Source: Primulina eburnea (taxonomy: Eukaryota > Streptophyta > Magnoliopsida > Lamiales > Gesneriaceae). From it: 64,000 nucleotides of DNA. Below, one piece after another: positions 20,239 through 31,872 of the stretch. The position numbers and the translations under genes are program-made. The stretch covers positions 28,371,208 to 28,435,207 of the forward strand of contig NC_133105.1 of NCBI RefSeq assembly GCF_022965805.1, read 5' to 3'. The notes beneath the pieces are model-generated. The model saw only the letters and a list, made by a program, of their open reading frames with translations, was not told where the DNA came from and made no database searches. Numbering within the stretch: the stretch's first letter is position 1; every line of letters begins with the position of its first letter.

Positions 20239-23200
20239 CTAGAGCCAACTACCTATATTCTTTAGACCCATTGATTCGCGATGCTTCTCGAATGATGGTC
20301 CTGGTAAAGGCTTAGTTAGTGGATCAGCAACATTATCTGCGGAGCCGACTTTGTCAATCACGACATCTCCTCTTTCCACGATCTCTCTGAGGATGTGGTA
20401 TTTTCTCAATACGTGTTTGGACTTCTGATGAGACCTTGGCTCCTTCGCCTGAGCTATGGCTCCAGTGTTATCGCACATCACCGGGATAGGAGCAACTCCA
20501 TTTGGAATGACGCCCAACTCTTGGACGAAATTCCTAATCCAAACAGCCTCCTTTGCTGCAGCCGATGCAGCAATGTATTCTGCCTCAGTGGTGGAATCCG
20601 CAGTACTGTCTTGCTTGGAACTCTTCCAAGAGACAGCACCACCATTGAGCATGAATATAAATCCGGAGGTTGACTTCGAGTCATCAATATCGCTTTGGAA
20701 GCTAGAGTCAGTATAGCCTTCCAATTTTAGTTCTCCACCCCCATAGACCAAAAACAACTTATTGGTCCTTCTCAAATACTTGAGGATGTCTTTCACAGCT
20801 TTCCAGTGTGGAAGACCAGGGTTGGATTGATATCTACTCACTACACTTAGTGCAAATGCCACGTCAGGACGTGTAGATATCATCCCATACATGATACTAC
20901 CAATAGCCGAAGCATACAGAATTCGTGTCATCGCCGCTATCTCTGCATCAGTCTTGGGAGACATAGACTTGGATAGGGACACGCCATGACACATTGGTAG
21001 ATGTCCTCTCTTGGACTCATCCATCGAGAACCGCTTCACGATGGTATCAATGTATGTGGACTGGGTGAGACCAAGCAATCTTCTTGATCTATCTCTATAG
21101 ATCTGTATTCCCAATACAAAAGATGCTTCACCCAAGTCCTGCATTGAGAACTTACTTGCTAACCATATCTTTGTTGATTGCAACATTCCTACATCATTCC
21201 CAATGAGTAGAATGTCATCAACATAAAGAACAAGGAATGTCACAGCACTCCCACTGACCTTCTTATACACACAGGGTTCCTCAGGATTCTTAGTAAAACC
21301 AAACTCTTTGATTGTACTATCGAATCTGAGGTTCCAGCTCCTCGATGCCTGCTTAAGACCATAAATAGATATTTGAAGTTTGCATACCATATGCTCACTT
21401 CCGATGGATGTATACCCTTCAGGTTGAGACATGTAAATTTCTTCCTTAATATCCCCATTAAGGAAGGCTGTCTTCACATCCATCTGCCATATCTCATAGT
21501 CAAACCATGCAGCTATGGCTAGCAATATCCTAATGGACTTGAACATCGCAACTGGAGAAAAGGTTTCCTCATAGTCAACACCTTGTCTTTGAGTATACCC
21601 TTTTGCTACCAATCGCGCCTTGAAGGTCAATACCTTCCCATCCGCCCCAAGTTTCCTCTTGTAAATCCATTTACACCCTATGGGAACAGTTCCCTCAGCT
21701 GGATCCACAAGATTCCACACTTGGTTCGAATGCATGGAATTCATCTCAGATTCCATTGCTTCAAGCCATTTGGATGAATAGGCATCTGATAACGCTTCCT
21801 TGAAGGTCCTTGGATCACATCCAAGATTAGGCTCATTATGTCCCTCTTCAAGAAGCAGACCATACCTTACAGGTGGTCTCGAGATCCTCTCGGATCTCCT
21901 AGGAGCTTGTATCTCCTCACTTAGCTCATTGGGTGTGGGTTCTACAACTGTGGGTGTCTCTCGAACCTCTTCGAGTTCTATCATCTCGCCTTTTCTATCT
22001 AATAGAAATTCCTTTTCCAAAAAGGTTGCGTTCCTAGAAACAAACACCTTTGTTTCTTGGGGATGATAGAAATAATATCCAATGGAATTTCTTGGATATC
22101 CCACAAAGTAGCATAAAATGGATCGACTATCCAATTTATCTCCCACTGTCTGCTTCACATAAGCAGGACACCCCCATATTCTAAGATAAGAATACTTGGG
22201 AGGCTTACCCATCCATATCTCATATGGAGTCTTGTCAACTGCCTTTGTATGGACATTGTTCAACAACAGTGCCGCTGTTTCAAGCGCATATCCCCAAAAG
22301 GATGGCGGCAACTTCGTGAACCCCATCATAGACCGAACCATGTCCATCAAAGTCCGGTTACGACGCTCCGAAACACCATTTAACTGCGGTGTAGTGGGCA
22401 GAGTCCACTGCGAGAGAATCCCATTCTCTCTATGATACTCTTGGAACTCGGCACTCAAGTACTCACCCCCTCGATCCGATCGAAGTGTCTTGATGCTTCG
22501 TCCCAATTGCTTCTCTACTTCACTTCTGAATTCTTTGAACCTTTCAAAGGCTTCAGACTTGTATTTCATCAAATACACATACCCATACCTCGAATGGTCA
22601 TCGGTAAAGGTGATGAAGTAGGCATGTCCATGCTTAGTGGTGATGCTAAGCGGACCGCACACATCGGTATGGATCAAATCCAATAACCCTTTGGCTCGCT
22701 CCGCATGGCCCTTAAAGGGAATTTTGGTCATCTTTCCTTTCAGACAGGATTCACAAGTCGTGAGAGCATTAATATCGGACATATCAAACATGCCAACTCC
22801 CACTAACTTGTTCATCCTTCTTAGGGATATATGACCTAATCGAGCATGCCATAATTGTGCCGAATTAAGAGTATCTTGTTTGCGCTTATTTGTTGTTGTT
22901 AATGTTTGGACATTGTTAAGTGGAATATCTTTTAATTTTAAGGTGTAGAGATTGTTTTCAAGTTCACCGGTACCAACTAAACATTCATTCTTGTAAATAT
23001 TGCAAACACCTTTGCCAAATAAACAAGAAAATCCATCGATATCAAACATAGGAATGGAAATAATGTTTTTGATCAAGTCTGGTACAAATAAAACATCTCT
23101 TAAAACCAAATTAAAATCATTGTTCAAACATAAATAAACATCTCCCACAGCCTTGGCAGCAACCCTTGCTCCATTGCCCAACCTCAAGAAGGTCTCACCT

Positions 23201-24177
23201 TCCCTGAGCTTCCTACTTCTTCCCATCACCTGCAAATCATTACAGAGATGTGAGCCACAGCCGGTATCCAATACCCAAGAAGTAGAGTTAATGGAGATAT
23301 TCATTTCAATGTAGAACATACCTTTGCCAGAACCCTTCTGCGCAAGATATTCCCTGCAGTTACGCCTCCAATGTCCAGGCTTCTCGCAGTGGTGACAGAT
23401 GTCAACAGTCTTCTCAGCCTTGGCTGGCGCGGCTGCCACTACGGGACTCGGAGTCTGCCTCTTCAAGGGCTCGCTCTTCTTGGGGCGCTGGAAAGAACGC
23501 TTTTTTCCCTTCCCATTTGGACCGGTCTTCGTGCCAGATGAAGAGCCCACATAAAGAACCGACTTCTCCTTCTTGATGGTGGACTCAAAGGTTACAAGCA
23601 TGTTCACCAACTCTTCAAGGCTGGGCTCGAGCTTGTTCATATTGAAGTTCACGACAAAAGGATCGAAAGAGCTAGGCAGTGACAACAGTAGCACATCCGT
23701 GGTCAACTCTGATGGCAAGATCAAATCCATGCCCACGAGCTTGTCCACGAGCCCAATCAACTTTAGGCCATGCTCATGGACCGAAGTCCCATCTCGCATG
23801 CGTAAAGTGATGAGCTCCTTTACTGTGGCATGCCTCAAAGGCCGAGTCTGCTCACCGAAGAGCTCCTTGAGGTGCAAATGAATGTCAGCAGCATTCTTTG
23901 CATCCTCGAATCGCCTTTGCAGCTCATCGTTCATCGAAGCCTGCATGTAACACTTGGCCTTCAAGTCATGGTCGCACCAATCCTTGTAGGTCTGCAGTTC
24001 CTCGGGACTGCAGTCAGTCGGAGCCTCATCAGGGGGCGACTCAGTCAGTGTGTATGCGATTCTCTCCGAGTTTAGGACGATCTTTAAATTTCTTAGCCAA
24101 GTGATATAGTTAGGTCCGGTTAGAACGTGTTTTTCGAGAATAACCGAAAACGGGTTGCGAATTGATGACATTGTCAC
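20239..24177 (-). CDS. gag-pol: Element E gag-pol polyprotein, intact (1312 aa)
   Basis: A single frame encodes, in order, copia gag, a CCHC zinc knuckle (261-274), aspartic protease (DTG at 304-306), integrase zinc finger (H444, H449, C475, C478), integrase core (D505, D568, E604), reverse transcriptase (YVDD 985-988) and RNase H (D1157, E1198, D1236). The end motif is [16 protein letters not shown]. Length and order are those of a full copia polyprotein. The start MTMSSIRNPFSVILEKHVL offers Met1 or Met3; neither can be excluded. No stop or frameshift is present, unlike the related copies C and H. The product would form particles, copy the RNA and integrate the cDNA. It is the only uninterrupted gag-pol in the window. 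Confidence 0.97.
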   Translation of the reverse strand: MTMSSIRNPFSVILEKHVLTGPNYITWLRNLKIVLNSERIAYTLTESPPDEAPTDCSPEELQTYKDWCDHDLKAKCYMQASMNDELQRRFEDAKNAADIHLHLKELFGEQTRPLRHATVKELITLRMRDGTSVHEHGLKLIGLVDKLVGMDLILPSELTTDVLLLSLPSSFDPFVVNFNMNKLEPSLEELVNMLVTFESTIKKEKSVLYVGSSSGTKTGPNGKGKKRSFQRPKKSEPLKRQTPSPVVAAAPAKAEKTVDICHHCEKPGHWRRNCREYLAQKGSGKGMFYIEMNISINSTSWVLDTGCGSHLCNDLQVMGRSRKLREGETFLRLGNGARVAAKAVGDVYLCLNNDFNLVLRDVLFVPDLIKNIISIPMFDIDGFSCLFGKGVCNIYKNECLVGTGELENNLYTLKLKDIPLNNVQTLTTTNKRKQDTLNSAQLWHARLGHISLRRMNKLVGVGMFDMSDINALTTCESCLKGKMTKIPFKGHAERAKGLLDLIHTDVCGPLSITTKHGHAYFITFTDDHSRYGYVYLMKYKSEAFERFKEFRSEVEKQLGRSIKTLRSDRGGEYLSAEFQEYHRENGILSQWTLPTTPQLNGVSERRNRTLMDMVRSMMGFTKLPPSFWGYALETAALLLNNVHTKAVDKTPYEIWMGKPPKYSYLRIWGCPAYVKQTVGDKLDSRSILCYFVGYPRNSIGYYFYHPQETKVFVSRNATFLEKEFLLDRKGEMIELEEVRETPTVVEPTPNELSEEIQAPRRSERISRPPVRYGLLLEEGHNEPNLGCDPRTFKEALSDAYSSKWLEAMESEMNSMHSNQVWNLVDPAEGTVPIGCKWIYKRKLGADGKVLTFKARLVAKGYTQRQGVDYEETFSPVAMFKSIRILLAIAAWFDYEIWQMDVKTAFLNGDIKEEIYMSQPEGYTSIGSEHMVCKLQISIYGLKQASRSWNLRFDSTIKEFGFTKNPEEPCVYKKVSGSAVTFLVLYVDDILLIGNDVGMLQSTKIWLASKFSMQDLGEASFVLGIQIYRDRSRRLLGLTQSTYIDTIVKRFSMDESKRGHLPMCHGVSLSKSMSPKTDAEIAAMTRILYASAIGSIMYGMISTRPDVAFALSVVSRYQSNPGLPHWKAVKDILKYLRRTNKLFLVYGGGELKLEGYTDSSFQSDIDDSKSTSGFIFMLNGGAVSWKSSKQDSTADSTTEAEYIAASAAAKEAVWIRNFVQELGVIPNGVAPIPVMCDNTGAIAQAKEPRSHQKSKHVLRKYHILREIVERGDVVIDKVGSADNVADPLTKPLPGPSFEKHRESMGLKNIGSWL

Positions 24178-25974
24178 AGATTTGTACTGAAAAGTAAAAC
24201 AGATAAATGTTAATGACTATTTCAAAATATTTAATAAGATATAAAGTTTGGACTTTTACTTTATAAATAATCGCTCCCACTGTTTTGACATTTTCACTAC
24301 CCTCTAGTGAAAACGGGAAACACTTTCCTCAGTAGGTACGTAAGGTCCAATCAGCGAATTGTGATCCCGAATAATATCGGCCATCACAATTCCTAAAAGG
24401 TAGTTTCCAATTGCATCGCCATGCAACCCTCTACGTAAACTTTTGTCTCACGTTTGATTAGGACCCAATAATATGACGTCGTTCATCTTTACGTGTCAAG
24501 CCTAACCCACCGATATTGAACCTTAATGGACGGTCGCCATGAGTTCCCTCAATAATATGAGCCGAAATCATGGGAGTTCCACGTAGTTCACATCACCATG
24601 TCAATGGATGTCACAGCTTTCCGGCACCCAGGGCCCCCTCAATCATATGAGCCGAGCCCCGAGTACGGGTAGCGTTCATCATGCATCCATTGTCGATGGA
24701 AGACAAGGAAATTATAAACAAATTTATAATTCTCCTTTTCGGGCTTGATATTAATTTTGAATCTTATTCAAAATGAGGGTTTTTTAATTTTGAAAGGTCT
24801 CATCATTAATTTTATTTTAAAAGCTCGCCATGTTTGATCGTATGTTTGCCGGATTCATGCAACTTTGTTATTATAATAATAATAACGCACATACTCATTA
24901 TTTATAACATATCATGCATATATTATAAATAGAAAACAGTACAAGGATGATCAATTGCCCCAATACTAATGGCCCGTGTGAGCCAAACACGGGCCTAGGT
25001 CCAATCCTAGGGTAAATGCACGGGATGCAATGCAACTAAATTATTACATTAGCATCCAATATTACATGTCTTCGATCTTCATAATCACCAAGGCCACCAT
25101 CTTCCAATCTTGATCTTCCACTATTCTAATATTTACAATTAAATATCCATGGCACATAGGGATACATCTCATGGGGTGGGAACGGGCCATAAACCAAGCC
25201 CACTTTAAATTGATATTTATTACAATCATTCAACACAAATATCCTAGCATACACCTAGCAAATTGGGCTTGGGCTTTTGATCATCCTTCATGCATAATAT
25301 CATATATCATACACCATCAATTAATTATCACAATAATTAATTGATCCAATATTATATATCTTGATCCAATCACTAACCGCCACAATTATAAATTAAATTA
25401 ACAAAGTATACAAACACCTTTGTATACTTTCAAATTAATTTATTTATAATCGAATTTCTTGTAAATCACCATTTACTATAAATAATTAAAGTCTTACTTC
25501 AATTATTTATTTTATGAGAAAATATGTGCAACAATTGTAAATTTAAACTTAAGGGCCCAAAACTCATTTTTAAAAAAAAAATACTTAGGCCCATTTAAAT
25601 TTCACAAAATATGTTGACCATCTAATGGCCCAACATCTCAAGGCCCATGACACTAAGATTCTCCAAAACACTTTTGGAAACCCTAGCCGTCATCGCCGTC
25701 GCCGGAGCTCCGTCGTCGGATTCCGGCGACAACAAAAAAATTTTTTTTTTTATTTTAAAAACTGCATTTCGGGCAACCCCTCGGGCTGCCCCTCGGCTGC
25801 CCGAAATTTTCGGGCAGCCCCCTCGGGCAGCCCCTCGGCTGCCCGAAAAAATGTTTTTTTTTTGTTTTGTAAAATTTTCGGTCCTTGAGTATAGTATGCA
25901 CAAAAATTCTCAAACGGTTAGAAATCGATCTCAACATAATATTATGCAAATATTACACAAAAACCGTAACCTTA
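24178..25974 (-). other. Element E 5' leader (about 1.8 kb), possible splice acceptor
   Basis: Between primer site and ATG there is no convincing ORF. On the minus strand CTGTTTTACTTTTCAG ends about 10 bases before the gag ATG and has the form of a plant intron acceptor. A GC-rich block at about 25765-25847 contains repeated CGGGCAGCC and GGCTGCCCG arms that could fold into hairpins. A 93-codon frame (25622-25903) runs through this block but shows repeat-driven composition and is not supported as a gene. Confidence 0.5.
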
Positions 25975-25986
25975 GCTCGGATACCA
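25975..25986 (-). other. Element E primer binding site (variant)
   Basis: The minus strand reads TGGTATCCGAGC, one base different from the TGGTATCAGAGC of the other elements, and lies two bases inside the LTR end at 25989. Confidence 0.85.
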
Positions 25987-25988
25987 CT

Positions 25989-28062
25989 TGAAAGCGGACC
26001 GGTTACGGTGGCCGGAAGCGCAACGGAAGTCAAAAATTTTAATTTTAGCACAAAAATTCGGCCACCATATATATTTTGTGTAATATTTACAAAATCACAA
26101 AAACATGCATAGGATGTTTAAGAAAGATTTACCTATCAACCTCTTGAGGTTGATGTTTGGCTCCAACTTTGTTGTGAACAACAAAGCTCTTGAAATGGAA
26201 GATAAGTCTACAAGCTCCTCCTCCTTTGCTTCAAAATCAAGCCCACCACTAGCAATGTAAACCCCTTAAAATATTGCACTAGAAATATTTGAAGATTTTT
26301 CAATGAGAATGATTTTGTATCTCCAAAAATGAAGAACAAAAATGAGAGAGAATGGAGAGAAATTTTTTTAAAAATTTCGGCCAAAGTGAGATTGTGTGGA
26401 GTGTGGGAGACTAGCCTAGGTTGTTGTGTAAAGTTGTCTCTCAAAAGTTGCATGCTTTTGGAATTTTTTAATAAAAAGTAAACAACAACCTTTCACCTCC
26501 CAAGCATGCAAACCCTAGCATGTCTCACATATATAATATGGTTTTTAACACATTAAAAATCATAGACTAAATTTTAATTATCTCAAACATTTTGAGATTA
26601 ATTAAATATTACTTGAATTTATTCAAGTCCCACTAGTTAAATAATTATTTTAATTGAGCTCTACAAGACTCAATATTATTAATTCAACACTTGAATTATT
26701 TTTAATTATTTGGACTCTACTAGGTCCACTAGTGTTTAATTAATTCAACACTTGAATTAATTTAATTTAGTCTCCAATAATGTTTATGAAAATCACAATT
26801 TTCAACTACATTATTTACTTGGCCAAATTTTAATCTTAGGAACACTTCCATAAATTAAAATTTATATTTCTCTCTTAGAAGTCATAATTCTATTTTTCTT
26901 AACGCTTATAAACACATTTATAAGCCGTTCAACACATTGAACTATTTTACTTCTCATCGGGATTTACAAAGCAAGTACTTGTGTGGCCCTCAATGGTTCA
27001 TTGATACAACTAGCCGTGGGTTCACATCTCTATGTGATTCGGACTAAACATGTCCTTATTCGAGCATACCCCAATTGCTCCATTCTTACTTATCAACTCC
27101 TTGATAGTAAGAACGTCAGAACTCAAGTCTGATAGTACCCAACCAATCACGTTAAACGCCTAGCAGCATCGCTTACGTGATTCCCTAGGTATCACATGAT
27201 AGTGCCAGCAAGAATCATTCAATTATGGTTAGCGTACAGTACGGTCCCTTCAACTCATATATCCCGACCGATTCGACAACTATTGGTCTATCGAGAGTTG
27301 TCAATGAATCGATACTATGTGTCATGTTGTGGTTGCATCGATGGTGTAATCTATGAAACCCCTTTCATAATTACCACCATACTCTGATCAGAGATTTCAA
27401 CCCACACATACATGAAAAACACATAGGATATCCATACCCGTAGGTAAGCGGTGAATCCCCGACTACAATGCATCGACTCCTATATGTTTCGCCGTAACAC
27501 CCAACCTTGCCACCTAATGACCCCATAAGAGTCGGTAAACAAGTCAAAGTGAAACGCTAGCACATAGAGTCTCAATGTTGTCCCGGGTCATAAGGACTAA
27601 TTCTGTACAACCATAAACCAGGACTTTTCCACTCGATAAGTGAGAACCACTTGGAAAGTCCTTTTATGGAGGGTTGTTCAGTGCACTCTACCAGGAGCAC
27701 CTATCTACATGCTCGGACATCACAATGTCTCCTACCTATGAAACATGGTACTCACATCGCAGATACTAGTCTCTAACTCGAGCGACCTTTATCCTTCTTA
27801 GTGGCGGCTGAATCGACTAGGAACGGTTCAGAATATACAGTATTCCAAATATGAGTTTCATGATATTCATCATATGAGCATCTCATATTCTTTCTACTAT
27901 TTGTATATTCAAGGACTTTATCTATGCAACTAGCATGGGTATAAAGATAAAGATGCGCCAAATTAATAAATTCAAATATTATTAAAATAAAGATCGTTTA
28001 TACAAAGAGTTTCATCGTGAACAGTCGGCCAACATTTGGCTCGACGTGCACCTACTCTAACA
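25989..28062 (-). repeat. Element E 5' LTR
   Basis: 2074 bp, near-identical partner of 18151-20224. The target copy taggt follows at 28063-28067. Confidence 0.96.
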
Positions 28063-28067
28063 TAGGT

Positions 28068-28747
28068 GACAGACAGTGACGTCTTATTCACCCCGGGATC
28101 CCTAGAGATATAGTTGAGTCGAGTCTAGACATGATTTGACTAGAACTGCATGTGGTTATGAATGTGGTTTCATAGACTATGAAACCCATGTTTATTGCTT
28201 TCAGTCATGACAACATGTTTATATGACTTGATTTAAATTGCATGTGTATCTGAATTGGGTTGCATGCTTATTTTGAATTGATTTCATAGATTATGAAATC
28301 TATTATTTTTGAATATGTTTAGGATAGCATGTTTTATGATTTAGATTGTTTCTGTACATGCTTACCATGTTTTATACTGGGATTTGTTCTCACCGGAGTT
28401 ATCCGGCTGTTGTCGTGTCTGTATGTGTGCATGGCAACAAGTGGGGCAGGATCTGGGTCTCGAGCTAGATGAGAGATTGATGATAGCGTGGAGATCTTTG
28501 GCGTTGAAGATTTCTAGTGTTTGCTTATTAGACTTGTACTACTGATATTTGTAGTTGGTATTTAAACACTAGCGTATGATTGTACTAGACAGACTTATAT
28601 GTACATTATGTTGTTTAATTAATATAGAGACATGTTATGCTTTAATTATACATTGGAGTTCATGTTAAAAGCAAAAATTTGACCCACATTTTCGAGCAAA
28701 GATCCAATAAATCCCAAAAGAATTGAGTTAGAGCCCGGGTCCCCACA
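28068..28747 (+). mobile_element. Solo LTR G, second part
   Basis: It continues the D-type gypsy LTR after the E insertion (GACAGACAGTGACGTCTTATTCACCCC...), ending CGGGTCCCCACA at 28747 with the target copy ctcca at 28748-28752. It contains the TTCTCACCGG and CTCGAGCTAGATGA blocks also present in the D LTRs. Confidence 0.9.
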
Positions 28748-28752
28748 CTCCA

Positions 28753-29163
28753 AGCCTCCACCATGGTGATCCACGTGAATGGCATAAAATTCTCCAAAAT
28801 ATTTTGACCAATTTTTCAAGAGAAATATTTGAGTCTTTCTCGAATTTTCGATCTCAACGCAAAATCTCTTCTAATTTTCTAGTGTAAATTAGAAGAGGAA
28901 CAAATCATCTAGTCGTGGACCTGATTAGAAGAAAGGAGTCCTTGAAGAAAGTTCGTAGGGATTCATCAAGAGCCAGATCTGTTATACCGGATCGGTTGGT
29001 GTCCAGTGATTAATTCATAGAGGTATAATTTCTAACATCCTATGCATGTTTAATTTGTTAAATCATACGAACGTCCAAAGCAATATTATTTTGTTTTTCA
29101 AAAATAAAATAAAAATTTTAAATCTTCCGCTGCGTTTGGGCGTGTAGAAAACCAGATCCAACA
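28753..29163 (+). repeat. Element H 3' LTR, remainder
   Basis: It shows the copia LTR end typical of this family (TTCCGCTGCGTTTGGGC... CCAGATCCAACA), equivalent to the ends of the C and E LTRs. The boundary at 29163 is inferred from the CA end; aaaac (29164-29168) may be the target copy. Confidence 0.75.
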
Positions 29164-29710
29164 AAAACGTGGTACTTTATTTTAAGTTGAGTTTGGGGGT
29201 ATTTTTAATTAAGTTTTTAAGCTTTAGCATTCTAAGTCTAAGGTATTTATTTAGAAATTTTAAGAGTTTAAAACTTGTAAAATTTAGTATTTTGTGTGTG
29301 TTGTTTTAATTGAGAAGTTTAATTTTAAATTAGTATTTTTATGAGATGTTAGTAGTTTGAATCCTAAATTAATTATTTTTGTGAGGTTATGATTTTAGAA
29401 TTTTTAAAGTCTAGTATGGTGTGTGTTATATTTTAAAGAGTTTTATTTAAAAGGTATAGGAGAGTTAGTGTTTACTTAGTAGATAATTATTTTGATTAAG
29501 CAAAAGATAGTCTTTTAATTTAATTAAACATACAATACACACACACAAACACACTTTTACACACAGTAATCACGCCTAAACACACACACAAGTTTCATTC
29601 TAGATTTTTATTATTTTCAAAAGAGTGAAAACCTAGGGTTAATTCTAGAGAGCAGCCACCCCCTCCCTCTCCATCTCCTAGCAAATTTTCGAGAGTTTTA
29701 TTGCAAGAAA

Positions 29711-29777
29711 GTCGAGCCGCAAGTCGTCCCGGATCAACCTCGCTTAAGTCGAGCCGCAAGTCGTCCCGGATCAACCT
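29711..29777 (+). repeat. 37-bp tandem duplication
   Basis: The block starting GTCGAGCCGCAAGTCGTCCC occurs at 29711 and 29748 with near identity. Confidence 0.8.
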
Positions 29778-30529
29778 AGCTTCTTTCCCGCGTCGGTGTC
29801 GCCGTTACGGTACTTTTAAATATCGAAAAGGCACGTATATTCTGTCCTTTCTGCATCGATCTTGTCATATTATGTGTTGTGTTATTTTTATGCGTAAAAA
29901 TATATGTGTGACGTTCGTCGTTTGAGCAGAAAACGATTCGGATCAGTTTTGAATTAATTTTTGATCTAAAATCACGTTTTTACTGTCTTTTTAAATACTG
30001 CGATTTTTCCGTCGAGATTTTGAGACAACTTTCAACAAGGAAATTGTAGAACTTTTCGATGCCTTCGATTTGATATAAAATTCGAGATTTTTGGATGAAA
30101 ATTGAGTGAGTTATGGCGTTTTTCGTGGGACTGCTCAAACTGCGTTTTCAGAAAAGTTATGATATTGATGTGTTCTTCAAGTTTAATTGTTGCAGGCTTC
30201 GTTAGGGATCGACGGGTGATCGTTGCTGCGTATAGGTATATTATTTATGATGTTGGGATGTTCATTGAAGCATCGTTTCTTGTCGTTAGGTGCTTGGGAG
30301 ATTGGATGTCGTATAAAACCGTTTTGTGTCAAAAAGTCTTGTTCACGGGTTTTGTTGGGTTGATTGTGATGTATGGTTGTTTTGGGACAGTTGTATAGGC
30401 TCGAGTCATTGATTTAGTAGCCTAATATGAGCTCGTGATGTTGATTATTGGGTTGTACACCGAGTTGAAGGAGTTAAGCACAACAGGTTCAGACTTTTCG
30501 TGAGTTTCTAAGTCGCGTAGGTACACGGA

Positions 30530-30785
30530 GGTCTACACGGACCATGACACGGGGTCTGTGCCTTTGTTTTCTTCACGGTGTCAAACTTGCGCACGAACAC
30601 GGACCCCCACACGGATGTAGGCACGGGGTCCGTGCCTTCCCATTTCTTCGAGACATTTTTCCAGCGTACGGACACAGACCTCCACCCGGATCTAAGCACG
30701 GGGTCCGTGCCCCCTTTTCTTCCCGAGCACTTCCTTCACAGTAGGTAGACGGACCCGTACACGGACCCGGGATAGGGGTCCGTGT
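30530..30785 (+). repeat. CACGG-N3-CCGTG palindrome array in element K
   Basis: At least four CACGGGGTCCGTG-type units occur (near 30550, 30625, 30700 and 30773), with intervening half-sites such as ACACGGACC. Arms are 5 bp with a 3-bp centre. I see no clear TATA box directly downstream. Confidence 0.7.
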
Positions 30786-31131
30786 ACTCACTGTTTGGGA
30801 AAGATTTGAAAGTTGTTTTCGAAGTTTGATGTCATGGTTTAGTGCAAGGATTATCAAGGTCGAGTCAAGGGAAATTTTAGAATGTCCTAAGAATTTATTT
30901 AACTTGAGAGTGAGTACGATTCTACGGCTAAGTTATGCAAGTTAAGAATGGAACTTCATGTTAGTATGTGCAGCAACGGCCCCGATCGACGTCCAACGAA
31001 TCCCTCAACGCCAAGTAAGTATATATGACGTGTAAAGAAAATATTTGAAGTTTTTGAGGTATGCTAAATGTCTCGTGACCAAAAAGTGAATGGGTTTGGA
31101 AGTCGGTGAACGTAGCCGAGGACCTCTCCAC

Positions 31132-31220
31132 CCCGTTAAATGATGAACGGGTTAGATCGTGGTTGGAAAGCGTTAAATGATTAACGGCGACCAACCGGCC
31201 CGTTAAATGATGAACGGGGA
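31132..31220 (+). repeat. Three CCCGTT-N8-AACGGG units in element K
   Basis: CCCGTTAAATGATGAACGGG occurs twice and a variant (GCGTTAAATGATTAACGGC) once within 90 bp. Each can form a short hairpin. Confidence 0.7.
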
Positions 31221-31872
31221 TCTCATGTATGTGGCAGTGGATACGTCCCTGTCAGCCCAGTACTATGGTGTGTCTGATCAGGCGTTTATTAAGTTAAAGG
31301 GTCACTTGCTTTGAAACATCCTCTACGAAAAATGATGAAGTTAGTATGTTGAAGTATGAAAGCATGTTTAAAGAGAAGTTTATGTGCATAGCACGTCATA
31401 GTATGCATGTTCAAGTTCAAGTTTAATTCAAGTTTAAGTTTATTACGCAAAGTCAAAGTTTCAAGTTATATATGTCCTATTTTTAAGATGCATGCGATTT
31501 TATTATGTAGTACTCGTTATTTCCAGTGTATACGTGTTGAGTCTTTAGACTCACTAGACTTGATCGATGCAGGTGAGTACGTTGAGGAGGAGACAGGAGG
31601 TGGAGACCAAGGGGCAGGCTTGGATTGAGCGGCAGGCTAAACCCGAGGACCGCAAGTTTATGTTTTAAGCACAGTTTAAGATACTCTGAATTTTTATGAT
31701 TTGATGTGAGACATTTCGAGATAGCCTTTTCTTTAAACAATTTTTATTGGTGATGGATGACTTCAAAACAATTTATGAATGTTGAGTGACTACCGTATGG
31801 ATGTTTACTTTTAATAAAGAAAATTTTTAATTTTTCCGCAAATTTTTAAGTATGAAAATACGGTACGTTACA

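Larger units (their letters stand above)
18151..28062 (-). mobile_element. Element E: complete, young Ty1/copia retrotransposon
   Basis: It has two 2074-bp LTRs (18151-20224 and 25989-28062), TG...CA ends, and the 5-bp target duplication taggt at 18146-18150 and 28063-28067. There is a primer site, a 1.8-kb leader, an uninterrupted gag-pol ORF and a polypurine tract. The LTRs differ at about a dozen sites by eye, roughly 0.6 percent, so it is among the most recent insertions here. It lies inside solo LTR G. The structure is that of an autonomous element; activity is not shown. Confidence 0.96.
29164..31872 (+). mobile_element. Element K: gypsy LTR remnant (3' part)
   Basis: No ORF has any coding signature. 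The segment ends CGGTACGTTACA at 31872, a typical gypsy LTR end, exactly where the LTR of element I resumes, so K was inserted into I (candidate target copy tgcat at 31873-31877). Its start is beyond H and outside the window, so whether it is a solo LTR is unknown. It holds a CA-rich run near 29540-29590, a short duplication near 29711-29777, and two palindrome groups listed separately. Confidence 0.65.

Noticed and set aside
25622..25903. 93-codon frame in the E leader with GSRGAARG repeats
   Set aside because: Composition comes from the GC-rich inverted repeats. The opposite strand is open too. It may act as an upstream ORF, but nothing supports a protein.
26208..26453. 81-codon frame (MQLLRDNFTQQPRLVSHT...), repeated at 18370-18615
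   Set aside because: It is present twice only because the two E LTRs are copies. It is not seen in a comparable form in the C or H LTRs, and no known domain fits.
29540..29590. CA-rich microsatellite in K
   Set aside because: It is a loose, interrupted run of CA and short homopolymers, not a clear tandem array.
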